Below the pieces are notes generated by a model. It worked only from the letters and a program-made list of their open reading frames with translations. It had not been told where the DNA came from and ran no database searches. A stretch of DNA of 64,000 nt from Bacteroidia bacterium (GTDB taxonomy: Bacteria > Bacteroidota > Bacteroidia > Flavobacteriales > Flavobacteriaceae): assembly GCA_030425285.1 (NCBI GenBank), contig JAUIAY010000003.1, positions 1 to 64,000 on the forward strand. The letters run 5' to 3'. Every line of letters begins with the position of its first letter. The first letter of the stretch is position 1. Positions 8,182-16,607 of this stretch are shown here, piece by piece. The translations under genes were made by a program, and so were the position numbers.

Positions 8182-9615
8182 ATGACCAAGCAGATAGTTT
8201 TAATAGTTTTCAGCATTTGTTTCGTTTTAGGTTGCAAAAACAACACTAAAAAAGAAGCAGAAATAGTTTCGGAAACCGAACTTACTCCCAGCGAAGCGCA
8301 ATCCATTGCGAAAGAAGCCTATATTTTTGCCTACCCCATATTGATGGGGTATCAGGCCATGTATTTTACTATGGTAGATTCTACTAGTCCGGGATATCGC
8401 GGTGATTTCAACACCTTTACCCATGATACCAGTCCAGCAGATCATACCCGTACAGATGTGGTAACTATGAATGCCGACACGCCCTACTCTCTAATAGCTA
8501 TGGACCTGCGTACAGAACCTATGGTTATTTCTGTACCCGAAATAAAAGACCGGTACTATGTTATTCAGTTTATAGATTTATTCACACATAATTTTGCTTA
8601 TATCGGTACGCGTTCTACAGGCACGGATGCCGGAGATTATTTGTTTGTTGGGCCCAAATGGAAAGGTGATATTCCTGAAGGAAAGTTTAAAAAAGTGTAT
8701 AGAAGCGAAAGTGAATTAGTTACCACCATTGGTAGAACACAATTGTTAGGCAAGGATGATTTGCCCAATGTGATTGCTGTTCAAAAAGAACTGAAAGTTC
8801 AACCAATGAGCACCTTTTTAGGAGAAGAAACAAAGAAAACCGCTCCTCAACTGGAGTGGATAAAACTAAATCCAGCAGATTTAACAAATGCGAAGTTCAT
8901 AGACTATTTCAATTTTTACTTAACACTAGTTCAGCCTTTTCATGAAGAGGATCAACCGCTTTTAAAAGAGTTTGAAAAAATAGGGATTGCTCCTGGTGCC
9001 ACATTTAATTCCGCAGACTATAGTCCGGAAATCGTAGCAGCGATAGAAGCGGGAGTTCAAGAAGGCATGGCAGACATTAAAAACAAAGCAGGAAATATTG
9101 CCGAACAAGTAAACGGTTGGAATATGATGGACGCATTTGGTCCTAGAGAATTCTTTAAAGGGAATCATTTATTAAGGGCTGCAGCTGCTATGGTTGGTAT
9201 TTATGCCAATGATAAAATAGAAGCCTTTTATCCTATGGGCTATGTTGATAATAATGGGGAGGTCTTAAATGGCGAGAATAAATACATCATGCATTTTAAC
9301 AAAGATCAAATTCCTCCAGCTAAATATTTTTGGTCCATTACCATGTACAATAAAAAAGCTGACGGTGTAGGAGGGTATTTAGTTGAGAATGAATTAGACC
9401 GATATCTTATAAATTCTACTTCAGAAGGGTTGGTGTATGATAAAGATGGTAGTTTTACCATTTACATTCAACATGAAAAGCCTACTTCCGATAAAGTAGC
9501 AAATTGGCTTCCGGCACCAAAAGAACCATTTTATTTATGCCTTCGTATTTATGGTCCTGAAGAATCAGCGATGAATGGCGACTGGAAACCACCTTATATT
9601 GAAAAAGCAAGATAA
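8182..9615 (+). CDS. DUF1254/DUF1214 domain lipoprotein (copy 2)
   Basis: A 477-aa lipoprotein with lipobox at C18 (VLGCKN) and the same domain order as the preceding gene: DUF1254 (EAYIFAYPILMGYQ, MNADTPYSLIAMDLRTEP, YYVIQFIDLFTHNFAYIGTRS) and DUF1214 (IPPAKYFWSITMYN, DRYLINSTSE, NWLPAPKEPFYLCLRIYGPE). The two copies are exactly equal in length but clearly diverged, so the duplication is not recent. No enzyme or ligand is known to me for this family. Confidence 0.92.
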   Translation: MTKQIVLIVFSICFVLGCKNNTKKEAEIVSETELTPSEAQSIAKEAYIFAYPILMGYQAMYFTMVDSTSPGYRGDFNTFTHDTSPADHTRTDVVTMNADTPYSLIAMDLRTEPMVISVPEIKDRYYVIQFIDLFTHNFAYIGTRSTGTDAGDYLFVGPKWKGDIPEGKFKKVYRSESELVTTIGRTQLLGKDDLPNVIAVQKELKVQPMSTFLGEETKKTAPQLEWIKLNPADLTNAKFIDYFNFYLTLVQPFHEEDQPLLKEFEKIGIAPGATFNSADYSPEIVAAIEAGVQEGMADIKNKAGNIAEQVNGWNMMDAFGPREFFKGNHLLRAAAAMVGIYANDKIEAFYPMGYVDNNGEVLNGENKYIMHFNKDQIPPAKYFWSITMYNKKADGVGGYLVENELDRYLINSTSEGLVYDKDGSFTIYIQHEKPTSDKVANWLPAPKEPFYLCLRIYGPEESAMNGDWKPPYIEKAR

Positions 9616-9616
9616 A

Positions 9617-9629
9617 AACGTTTGCTAAC
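9617..9629. repeat. Inverted partner of the 6698-6710 motif, flanking the DUF1254 pair
   Basis: AACGTTTGCTAAC at 9617-9629 is the reverse complement of GTTAGGCAACGTT (6698-6710) at 11 of 13 positions. The two motifs bracket the lipoprotein pair closely on both sides. Confidence 0.4.
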
Positions 9630-9668
9630 AATCTATGTGAAAAATAGGCGGAATATCACTAAATTCAA

Positions 9669-9983
9669 GCATTATTGGTCATTCCCCAAGCGTGATTAGG
9701 CGTTCCCCGAGAGTTATTGGTCGTTCCCCAAGCGTTATTGGTCATTCCCCAAGCGTTATTGGTCATTCCCCAAGAGTGATTGGTCGTTCCCCAAGAGTGA
9801 TTGGTCGTTCCCCAAGCGTGATTGACCATTCCCCGAGAGTGATTGGTTATTCCCCGAGCGTTATTGGTCGTTCCCAAAGAGTTATTGGCTATTCCCCAAG
9901 AGTTATTGGTCATTCCCCAAGCGTGATTGGTCATTCCCCGAGAGTTATTGGTCATTCCCCAAGCGTTATTGGTCGTTCCCCAT
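9669..9983. repeat. Minisatellite, 15 units of 21 bp (family A)
   Basis: Seen in sequence: 15 head-to-tail units of the form GTKATTGGTCRTTCCCCRAGM, varying at a few positions. The period of 21 keeps one frame open on each strand (heptapeptide VIGRSPS on plus, MTNNSWG on minus), but there is no promoter, no non-repeat domain and no stop-flanked gene structure. I treat it as non-coding. There are no spacers, so it is not CRISPR. Confidence 0.9.
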
Positions 9984-10008
9984 TAGTTATTGCTAGGTAC
10001 ACTTGAGT

Positions 10009-10134
10009 GATTGAGTGGTACAAACTTTTGATTAGGTGGTACAAAGTTGTGATTAACCATGTTCCAGTTGTGATTAACTACCGCAAACTTGTGATTGACC
10101 ACCGCAAACTTGTGATTGACTACCACAAACTTGT
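10009..10134. repeat. Minisatellite, six 21-bp units (family B)
   Basis: Six contiguous 21-bp units starting GATT (consensus GATTRAYYACCGCAAACTTGT) at 10009, 10030, 10051, 10072, 10093 and 10114. The period matches the array at 9669-9983 and the ATTG/ATTA start is shared, but the rest differs. The last unit runs directly into a REP-like palindrome. Confidence 0.85.
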
Positions 10135-10179
10135 CATGCTGAACGGACGTTGAGGCTCTCGAAACGTGATTCAGCATCT
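10135..10179. repeat. REP-like palindrome, copy 1
   Basis: Begins CATGCTGAACGGACG and ends GTGATTCAGCATCT. The ends are inverted complements (ATGCTGAA / TTCAGCAT). It is almost identical to the copy at 10488-10532 and shares the preceding ACAAACTTGT with it. Confidence 0.85.
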
Positions 10180-10266
10180 CACAGCCAACAAGCAAACAAA
10201 CAGATTACTTCGGTCGTACCTCACTTGTCATTCCTGCGCAGCAGGAACCAGCTGTAGTCAGTATAG

Positions 10267-10325
10267 ATAACCAAATACCGTTAAAAATTTTCGAAGCCTT
10301 GTAGCAAATTCAGGTATTTGGTTAT
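10267..10325. repeat. Perfect 13-bp inverted repeat with 33-nt loop
   Basis: ATAACCAAATACC (10267-10279) and GGTATTTGGTTAT (10313-10325). A second hairpin follows directly (TATGGTTA / TAACCATA, about 10329-10352). The block lies between the two REP copies. Its role is unknown. Confidence 0.75.
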
Positions 10326-10487
10326 GGTTTTTATGGTTAGTGTATAACCATAAAAAATACATACCTACAGCAAAGGACTTTTTGGTTCGTTTTTGGTCCC
10401 TCAAATGCGAAGCATTCATGAATTCCTTTAAATAAAATAATACCCATGAATAAAAAAGAAAGAAATAAAACACCACCACAAACTTGT

Positions 10488-10532
10488 CATGCTGAACGGA
10501 CGTTGAGGTTCTCGAAACGTGGTTCAGCATCT
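10488..10532. repeat. REP-like palindrome, copy 2
   Basis: A second copy of the 45-bp palindromic repeat at 10135-10179, in the same orientation with two substitutions visible. Like copy 1 it is preceded by CCACAAACTTGT, so the duplicated unit is slightly longer than the palindrome. Confidence 0.85.
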
Positions 10533-10722
10533 AATTACCGTCATTCAGAGCAAAGCGAAGAATCTCTAACTCAATAAGCAGAAAAAACAGATTACTTCGG
10601 TCTCCAATCATCCGTCTTCGGTCATAAATAAATAACCAAATAACCTTCTTCCGTCATAAACCAATAAACATAAAAAATTACGTGTTAGGCACTTCATTTT
10701 AAGTATGTAACCCGTTATTATT

Positions 10723-10756
10723 TTGTGTCAGTGTAACCTTATAATTTGTATCTTTA
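10723..10756 (+). promoter_or_regulatory. Candidate flavobacterial promoter for the S9 peptidase gene
   Basis: TTG at 10723-10725 and TATCTTTA at 10749-10756 (23-nt spacer) match the Bacteroidota -33/-7 pattern TTG...TAnnTTTG with one mismatch. They are 25 bp before the ATG at 10781. This is a pattern match only. Confidence 0.4.
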
Positions 10757-10780
10757 AAATCCACTAAAAACCAACGCACT

Positions 10781-12847
10781 ATGAAATCTTTATTACTTTC
10801 CGGAATCTTTTTATTCAGTATGACAGTATTTGCACAAGAGGACCCTTATCTATGGCTTGAAGAAGTAGATGGCGAAAAAGCACTAGCCTTCGTAGCCGAA
10901 GAAAACCAAAAAACGGTCGACAAGCTTACCAACACACCGTATTATCAAAACATTTATGATCAGGCCCTAGCCATTTACAACTCCACAGACCGTATTGCCT
11001 ACCCAACCACCTACGGTGACTATGTGTACAATTTTTGGAAAGACAAAGACCATGTTCGTGGTATATGGCGCCGCACAACCCAAGCCGACTATACCAGTGG
11101 CAATCCAAAATGGGAAACGGTTTTAGATATTGATGCACTATCGGCAGCAGATGATAAAAAATGGGTTTTTAAAGGTGCTTCGGGCCTGTATCCAGACTAT
11201 AACCGCTTTTTAATTCGCTTGAGTAATGGTGGTGGAGATGCTGTGGAAACCAAAGAATTTGATGCGATAACCAAGCAGTTTATAAGCGATGGTTTTTATA
11301 TTCCGGAAGCTAAAGGCTCTGCAGATTATGTAGATAAAAACACGATTTTGGTTGGCTCCGATTTTGGCGACAATACCATGACGACTTCGGGTTACCCAAA
11401 TCAGGTAAAAATATGGAAACGCGGTACCTCTTTAGCCGATGCCCAACTTATCCATGAGGGCAACACTACCGATGTAGGCTCGTGGCCTGGGGTACTACGT
11501 GATGGTGACAAAAAATATATTACTGTTTACCAGGCTGTGACCTTCTTTACACGCAGCATGAAAGTGTGGCACAATGATAAATTGATCAGCTTGGATATTC
11601 CAGAAGATGCGGCACCCAGTGGTGTATTAAATAATCAAATGATTATGAGTCTAAAGTCTGACTGGACGGTGAATGATACCACTTATAAGCAAGGTGCTAT
11701 TATAAGTTTAAACATGACAGATTTGTTGGAGGGAAAACATACCATTAACCTCGTGTACCAACCGGATGAATTTTCGAGTGTATCTGGAATGTCAACTACC
11801 AAAAATACGTTGATAATCAATGTGCTTAACCATGTAATTAGCAAATTGTTTATCTACACTTTTGATGGAAAACACTGGCACAGCAAACCCGTAAACGCAC
11901 CTGATTTTGGCTCTCTTTCGGTAGTGAACACCAATGAACTTACAGATGATTATTATTTTCAGTTTGAAAACTTCTTAACTCCAGAAACGCTTTATAGTGC
12001 CAATGCAAATGACAACACTTATAAGGCTTTCAAATCGTTACCTGCATTTTTTGATGGCAGTAAGTTTGAAGTAAATCAGCATAAAGCCAAATCACCTGAT
12101 GGCACGTTGATACCCTACTTTATTGTATCGCCCAAAAACATGAAAACCGATGGCAGTCACCCAACGCTTTTATACGCCTATGGTGGTTTTGAGTCGTCCT
12201 CTACCCCATTTTATTCTGGCGGTTTTGGAACAGGCTGGCTTGAAAATGGTGGTGTGTTTGTGTTGGCTAATATTCGAGGTGGTGGCGAATACGGGCCAAA
12301 ATGGCATCAAGCCGGTTTAAAGGAAAAACGCCAAAATGTTTATGATGATTTTCATGCTGTTGCTGAAGATCTAATTGCTCGTAAAATAACTTCCCCAGAA
12401 CATTTGGGAATTATGGGTGGTAGCAATGGTGGCTTGTTAGTTGGCGTGGCCTTTACCCAACGTCCAGACCTGTATAATGCTGTGGTATGCCAAGTGCCGC
12501 TATTGGATATGAAACGCTACAATAAACTATTGGCAGGCGCCAGCTGGATGGGTGAATATGGCAATCCAGATATTCCGGAGGAATGGGAGTTCATTAAAAA
12601 ATACTCGCCTTACCATAATTTAAAATCCAACACGGAATATCCTGAAGTATTTTTCTATACCTCTACGCGTGATGACCGTGTGCATCCTGGTCATGCCCGA
12701 AAAATGGCAGCCAAAATGATGGATATGGGCTACCCGATTTACTATTATGAGAATACCGAAGGTGGTCATGCTGGTTCATCAACCAATGAACAGCGTGCGA
12801 AATCAACGGCTTTGTCTTTCTCCTATTTGCTGAAGAAACTGAAGTAG
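10781..12847 (+). CDS. Prolyl oligopeptidase family serine peptidase (S9A), exported
   Basis: A 688-aa protein with signal peptide MKSLLLSGIFLFSMTVFAQ. The N-terminal beta-propeller region starts with DPYLWLEEVDGEKALAFV, as in prolyl oligopeptidases. The C-terminal alpha/beta hydrolase carries the triad S548 (GGSNGGLL), D631 or D632 (TRDDRVHP) and H663 (EGGHAGSS). It should cleave short proline-containing or related peptides in the periplasm. A GTG-started TauE/SafE gene follows after 4 bp, probably in the same transcript. A second S9A enzyme is encoded at 37021-39183. Confidence 0.93.
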   Translation: MKSLLLSGIFLFSMTVFAQEDPYLWLEEVDGEKALAFVAEENQKTVDKLTNTPYYQNIYDQALAIYNSTDRIAYPTTYGDYVYNFWKDKDHVRGIWRRTTQADYTSGNPKWETVLDIDALSAADDKKWVFKGASGLYPDYNRFLIRLSNGGGDAVETKEFDAITKQFISDGFYIPEAKGSADYVDKNTILVGSDFGDNTMTTSGYPNQVKIWKRGTSLADAQLIHEGNTTDVGSWPGVLRDGDKKYITVYQAVTFFTRSMKVWHNDKLISLDIPEDAAPSGVLNNQMIMSLKSDWTVNDTTYKQGAIISLNMTDLLEGKHTINLVYQPDEFSSVSGMSTTKNTLIINVLNHVISKLFIYTFDGKHWHSKPVNAPDFGSLSVVNTNELTDDYYFQFENFLTPETLYSANANDNTYKAFKSLPAFFDGSKFEVNQHKAKSPDGTLIPYFIVSPKNMKTDGSHPTLLYAYGGFESSSTPFYSGGFGTGWLENGGVFVLANIRGGGEYGPKWHQAGLKEKRQNVYDDFHAVAEDLIARKITSPEHLGIMGGSNGGLLVGVAFTQRPDLYNAVVCQVPLLDMKRYNKLLAGASWMGEYGNPDIPEEWEFIKKYSPYHNLKSNTEYPEVFFYTSTRDDRVHPGHARKMAAKMMDMGYPIYYYENTEGGHAGSSTNEQRAKSTALSFSYLLKKLK

Positions 12848-12851
12848 TTGC

Positions 12852-13595
12852 GTGCGGGACATTAGTTACATTTTTTTGTTTCTATCCTTAATTGCTGAAG
12901 TAATTGGTACTATTGGCGGTTTTGGCTCGTCGGTATTTTTTGTACCTGTTGCCAATTTCTATTTTGATTTTTATTCGGTTTTAGGGCTCACTGCCCTATT
13001 CCATCTATCTAGTAATTTGAGTAAGATATTCCTGTTCCGGAAAGGACTGGACAAAAAACTGCTGATTAATATTGGGATACCATCGGTTGTATTTGTGATT
13101 GTAGGTGGTTTTTTGTCCAAGTATTTAAACAGTGCATATTTAGAAATCTTTCTTGGTGTGTTTTTGGTGGCTTTCAGCTTGTACTTTCTTATAAAAAGCG
13201 AAGTCATTGTTTTGCCCAACAAGAAAAATGCTATTGTTGGCGGTTCGCTTTCTGGGTTTTCCGCAGGCTTATTGGGAACTGGCGGAGCCATTAGAGGTCT
13301 GACCATGGCCGTCTTTAACTTGGAAAAGAGTGTGTTTATTGCCACCTCGGCTTTTATTGATTTTATGATAGACTTTTCACGCACCTTTGTTTACTACCAA
13401 AACGGTTATATTCAAGGGGACATACTTCAGTATGTCCCGTTTCTGTTTGTCATTGGGCTAGTGGGTTCTTACATAGGTAAAAAGATATTAGTATATATCC
13501 CGCAGAATAAGTTTCGTAACTTATCCCTTATACTTATACTTCTCATTGGATTAGTAACTATAGTCCAGTTGGTGGTTAAACACGATGTTTTATAA
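12852..13595 (+). CDS. TauE/SafE (DUF81) family membrane protein
   Basis: A 247-aa, very hydrophobic protein with about seven to eight membrane segments. Two glycine-rich half motifs show the inverted-repeat character of the family: EVIGTIGGFGSSVFFVP near the N terminus and GFSAGLLGTGGAIRGL in the middle. The family exports sulfite, sulfoacetate or other small anions; the substrate here is unknown. The start is GTG at 12852, 4 bp after the preceding stop. Its 3' end overlaps the convergent TonB receptor gene by 6 bp. Confidence 0.85.
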   Translation: MRDISYIFLFLSLIAEVIGTIGGFGSSVFFVPVANFYFDFYSVLGLTALFHLSSNLSKIFLFRKGLDKKLLINIGIPSVVFVIVGGFLSKYLNSAYLEIFLGVFLVAFSLYFLIKSEVIVLPNKKNAIVGGSLSGFSAGLLGTGGAIRGLTMAVFNLEKSVFIATSAFIDFMIDFSRTFVYYQNGYIQGDILQYVPFLFVIGLVGSYIGKKILVYIPQNKFRNLSLILILLIGLVTIVQLVVKHDVL

Positions 13596-15743
13596 ATTAT
13601 CTAACTGGTTGTCGGTTTTGTTTTCACTGATGGTCCAAAAGAAGCCAATAAAAAAGAAACTGTCGGCAGCAGGTTTTAAGGCTCTGCTTTCGTAAAACCC
13701 ATTGCTATTGGGTGTGTTGGCATATTGGTAACCATTGATGTTTTGTGTACCTAAAACATTGTTCACAGATACATATAGTATTTTTTGCTGGGTGATTAAA
13801 TAGGCCCAATTCATACTAATACTATTGTAGTTTTTGGTCTTTTGGTTTAGGAAACCACCTAAATTAGGATCGGTATAGCTACGACCTGATGCAAAGGTAT
13901 AGCTGATGCCCAATTGGCTTTTCCAATCGTCTATCCAATACTTACCAACAACAGACAAGTTATGGGTATTGGCAAAAGAGGGCCTAGCTGCCTGTGGATA
14001 ATTTTGATAATCGCGTTCGGTATCCAACAAGCTATAGCTAATCCAATAGTCTACATTTTTGATGCTTTTATTATCACGCCAAAACAAGTCCAATCCAGTA
14101 GCATAAGCTGAACCACTGTTATTATATTGACTGTTGAAGCTGGCAAAATCGGTGTCATACTTAACCAAATTATGGTAATCTTTGTAGTACGCCTCTGCCC
14201 TGAAGATTTTACCATCACCGTTTAATTGATAATTCAGAATATAGTGCGTGGTACTTTCAGCTTCCAAATCCTGATCAAATTTTAAAACGTCGCTATTAGG
14301 GTTTTGGTAGAAGTTACCAAATGCTAATGATACTTGACTGTTCTGACCAGTTTTATAAGCAAACGATATACGCGGTGCTAAAGTGAGCTGTTTGAAAATC
14401 TCACTATATTCCGAGCGTACACCCGCTTTTAAGGCTAGTTTCTTGGAGAAAATGAAATCGGCTTCGGCGAAAGCTGCAGCAATGTTATTATCATATCCGT
14501 AGCTTATAGTGTTGATATTTTCACCTGTGTATTTCTCATTAAAATCGGTTGCAAAGTATTCGGCTCCGAAATTCAGTTTAAATCGGCTACTAAAGCGACG
14601 TTTGAGCTTCAGTTTGGCATGAAACGAGTTTTCGGTATCCTTGATATCATCTGAAATAAATTGAAAATCGTTTTTGGCATAGGTGTAACTCATACCTCCA
14701 AAAATAGACCAGGTATCGGTGAGCATCCCACGATAGGAGCCGTTAAAATACAGGTTGTTATTATTCAATTTATAGTACACGCCTTCAGGAAAATTAATAT
14801 CCTCCTGCGTTAGCGCAAAGCCACCAGCATCAAAAGCTGTATACAATTTCAACATACCAGAATTAAACTTGCGTCTAAATACCGCCTCACCTGAACCGCC
14901 GTGAAATGGTTTATCCCAATCATTTCTGTCTGGGAACAAAGCTATGTAAGGAGCTAAATTGATGTAAGACCCATTGACGCTCAAAGAACTCTTCTCCCAT
15001 TTTTCGGTATGTCCCAATGCACCACCAACACTCATGATACCAATATCAGTTTTTTCCTGATCGGGTTCTTCAATAGTGTTTAGCAGTAATACACTGGACA
15101 ACGCTTGACCAAACTCGGCAGAATAACCACCTGTTGAAAACGTAATACCATCAAACAGAAATGGTGAGTAACGTCCTCGCGTGGGTACATTGTTGATTGT
15201 TGGCGTATATGGTGTAAACACGCGAATACCATCAATAAATATTTGGGTTTCGTTAGCATCACCTCCACGCACAAACAAGCGGCCATCTTCAGCGACTGTT
15301 GATGTTCCTGGCAAGGTTTGCAAGGCTCCCACAAAATCACCCATAGCACTAGCTGTAGTAACCACATCCAATGGCTTTAAGACAGAGACCTTACTATTGT
15401 CGCCAGCTTCAAAAGTTCCCGCTGAAATTACAACCGTATCCAAAGAATTGACATCGTCTCGCATTTTGATGATGACATTGGTAAATGTTTTGACATCACC
15501 TACTTGTTGATAGGTTTCGTAAGACAAAAATGAAACGGTTAAGGTTTGTTGACCTGTCTCCTCTGTTTCAAACGAAAAGGAACCATCGGTTTGGGAGGTA
15601 GCGCCATCGTAGGTACCATCGAGATAAACATTCGCGCCTTCAAGCGCTAGACCTTTAGAATCAATTACTTTTCCAGAAATAGTGGTTTGGGAGTATGCTG
15701 TAAGCGTGCAGATTAAAAAGAAAAGGTTGGTTAGTAATTTCAT
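13590..15743 (-). CDS. TonB-dependent receptor with carboxypeptidase-like N-terminal domain
   Basis: A 717-aa protein with a signal peptide (MKLLTNLFFLICTLTAYSQ). Residues about 20-95 form a CarboxypepD_reg-like beta-sandwich (ISGKVIDSKGLALEGANVYLDGTYDG). A plug domain (about 110-220: VSVLKPLDVVTTASAMGDFVGALQTLPG, LFVRGGDANETQIFIDGI) and a 22-strand barrel follow. It imports a ligand across the outer membrane using TonB energy. No SusD partner is adjacent, so a glycan-type SusC role is not indicated. The C terminus runs past the last barrel strand (SENKTDNQLDNL). Confidence 0.93.
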   Translation of the reverse strand: MKLLTNLFFLICTLTAYSQTTISGKVIDSKGLALEGANVYLDGTYDGATSQTDGSFSFETEETGQQTLTVSFLSYETYQQVGDVKTFTNVIIKMRDDVNSLDTVVISAGTFEAGDNSKVSVLKPLDVVTTASAMGDFVGALQTLPGTSTVAEDGRLFVRGGDANETQIFIDGIRVFTPYTPTINNVPTRGRYSPFLFDGITFSTGGYSAEFGQALSSVLLLNTIEEPDQEKTDIGIMSVGGALGHTEKWEKSSLSVNGSYINLAPYIALFPDRNDWDKPFHGGSGEAVFRRKFNSGMLKLYTAFDAGGFALTQEDINFPEGVYYKLNNNNLYFNGSYRGMLTDTWSIFGGMSYTYAKNDFQFISDDIKDTENSFHAKLKLKRRFSSRFKLNFGAEYFATDFNEKYTGENINTISYGYDNNIAAAFAEADFIFSKKLALKAGVRSEYSEIFKQLTLAPRISFAYKTGQNSQVSLAFGNFYQNPNSDVLKFDQDLEAESTTHYILNYQLNGDGKIFRAEAYYKDYHNLVKYDTDFASFNSQYNNSGSAYATGLDLFWRDNKSIKNVDYWISYSLLDTERDYQNYPQAARPSFANTHNLSVVGKYWIDDWKSQLGISYTFASGRSYTDPNLGGFLNQKTKNYNSISMNWAYLITQQKILYVSVNNVLGTQNINGYQYANTPNSNGFYESRALKPAADSFFFIGFFWTISENKTDNQLDNL

Positions 15744-15882
15744 GTGGTTAGTTTTTACTGTTCGATTATTTTAATTGATACAGCAAAAGTGCGAACAAAA
15801 CAAAATTAGCGAAACTAATTAGAACCGAACCGTCAATTTTCTATGATGAATTGCATATTTTTGAGAAGAAACACTTTTTTTT

Positions 15883-16545
15883 ATGCTAACAAGAACCGAA
15901 AAACTATTTGCCTCTCTGTTTTGTTTGTTACTCATTTTAGAGATGTATACAGCATCAGAAGTTCCGATACTTCATTATTTTGCCAAACCAACTTTGCTAA
16001 TAGCATTACTTATTTTTTATGCATTTCAAAGTCACCATATTAAGGCTAATATTCGAAAATTGACTTTAGGTGCGTTGGTGTTTTCTCTTTTGGGAGATAT
16101 CCTTTTGATGTTTGTTGACAGATCACCTCATTTTTTCACGGCTGGATTGGTCTCCTTTTTAACGGCACATATCTTATATATTTTAGTTTTTCTGAAAGCA
16201 AGAAATCGCTCTAAAAAACCATGGTTATTTTCGGGTGTTTTAATCATTTATGGAGCGACACTTTTCCTCTTATTGAAAGACCATTTGGGAGTGATGCTTC
16301 TACCGGTATTTTTTTATATGATCGTCATTTTAACTATGGCAACTTCAGCATTTTTACGAAAGGGTAGTGTACAGAATTTAAGTTACAATTTTGTATTAAT
16401 GGGCGCTATTTTATTTTTAATTTCCGATAGTTTATTGGCCGTTAACAAATTTTATGAGCCTTTGGCGTATTCAAATATTAGTATTATGTTTACATACGCT
16501 TTTGCACAGCTTTTTATCGTTTTTGGGCTTCTAAAACAGCAATAG
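15883..16545 (+). CDS. YhhN/TMEM86-family membrane protein, probable lysoplasmalogenase
   Basis: A 220-aa protein with about eight membrane segments. KPTLLIALLIFYAF and LGALVFSLLGDILLMF carry the K-P and G-D motifs that mark the YhhN family. Later ILFLISDSLLAVNKF gives the second aspartate motif. Members hydrolyse the vinyl ether bond of lysoplasmalogens, but bacterial substrates are mostly untested. The gene is single, divergent from the TonB receptor. Confidence 0.85.
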   Translation: MLTRTEKLFASLFCLLLILEMYTASEVPILHYFAKPTLLIALLIFYAFQSHHIKANIRKLTLGALVFSLLGDILLMFVDRSPHFFTAGLVSFLTAHILYILVFLKARNRSKKPWLFSGVLIIYGATLFLLLKDHLGVMLLPVFFYMIVILTMATSAFLRKGSVQNLSYNFVLMGAILFLISDSLLAVNKFYEPLAYSNISIMFTYAFAQLFIVFGLLKQQ

Positions 16546-16607
16546 ATTTTATTTATAGTTGATATTTATAATATTAAAAATCAATTATTTAAATATATTT
16601 TATTAAA

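Noticed and set aside
9669-9983. CRISPR array
   Set aside because: Units are directly joined with no unique spacers, and no cas gene is present.
9665-10195. Repetitive reading frames on both strands (heptapeptides such as MTNNSWG and VIGRSPS)
   Set aside because: They are the translation of a 21-bp minisatellite, whose period keeps a frame open on each strand. There is no flanking unique domain, signal peptide or promoter.
10258-10530. 90-aa minus-strand frame
   Set aside because: It runs through a 13-bp inverted repeat, a second hairpin and a REP copy, and its composition is not protein-like.
13590-15743. SusC-type glycan receptor
   Set aside because: No SusD gene adjoins, and the protein is shorter (717 aa) than typical SusC proteins of about 1000 aa.
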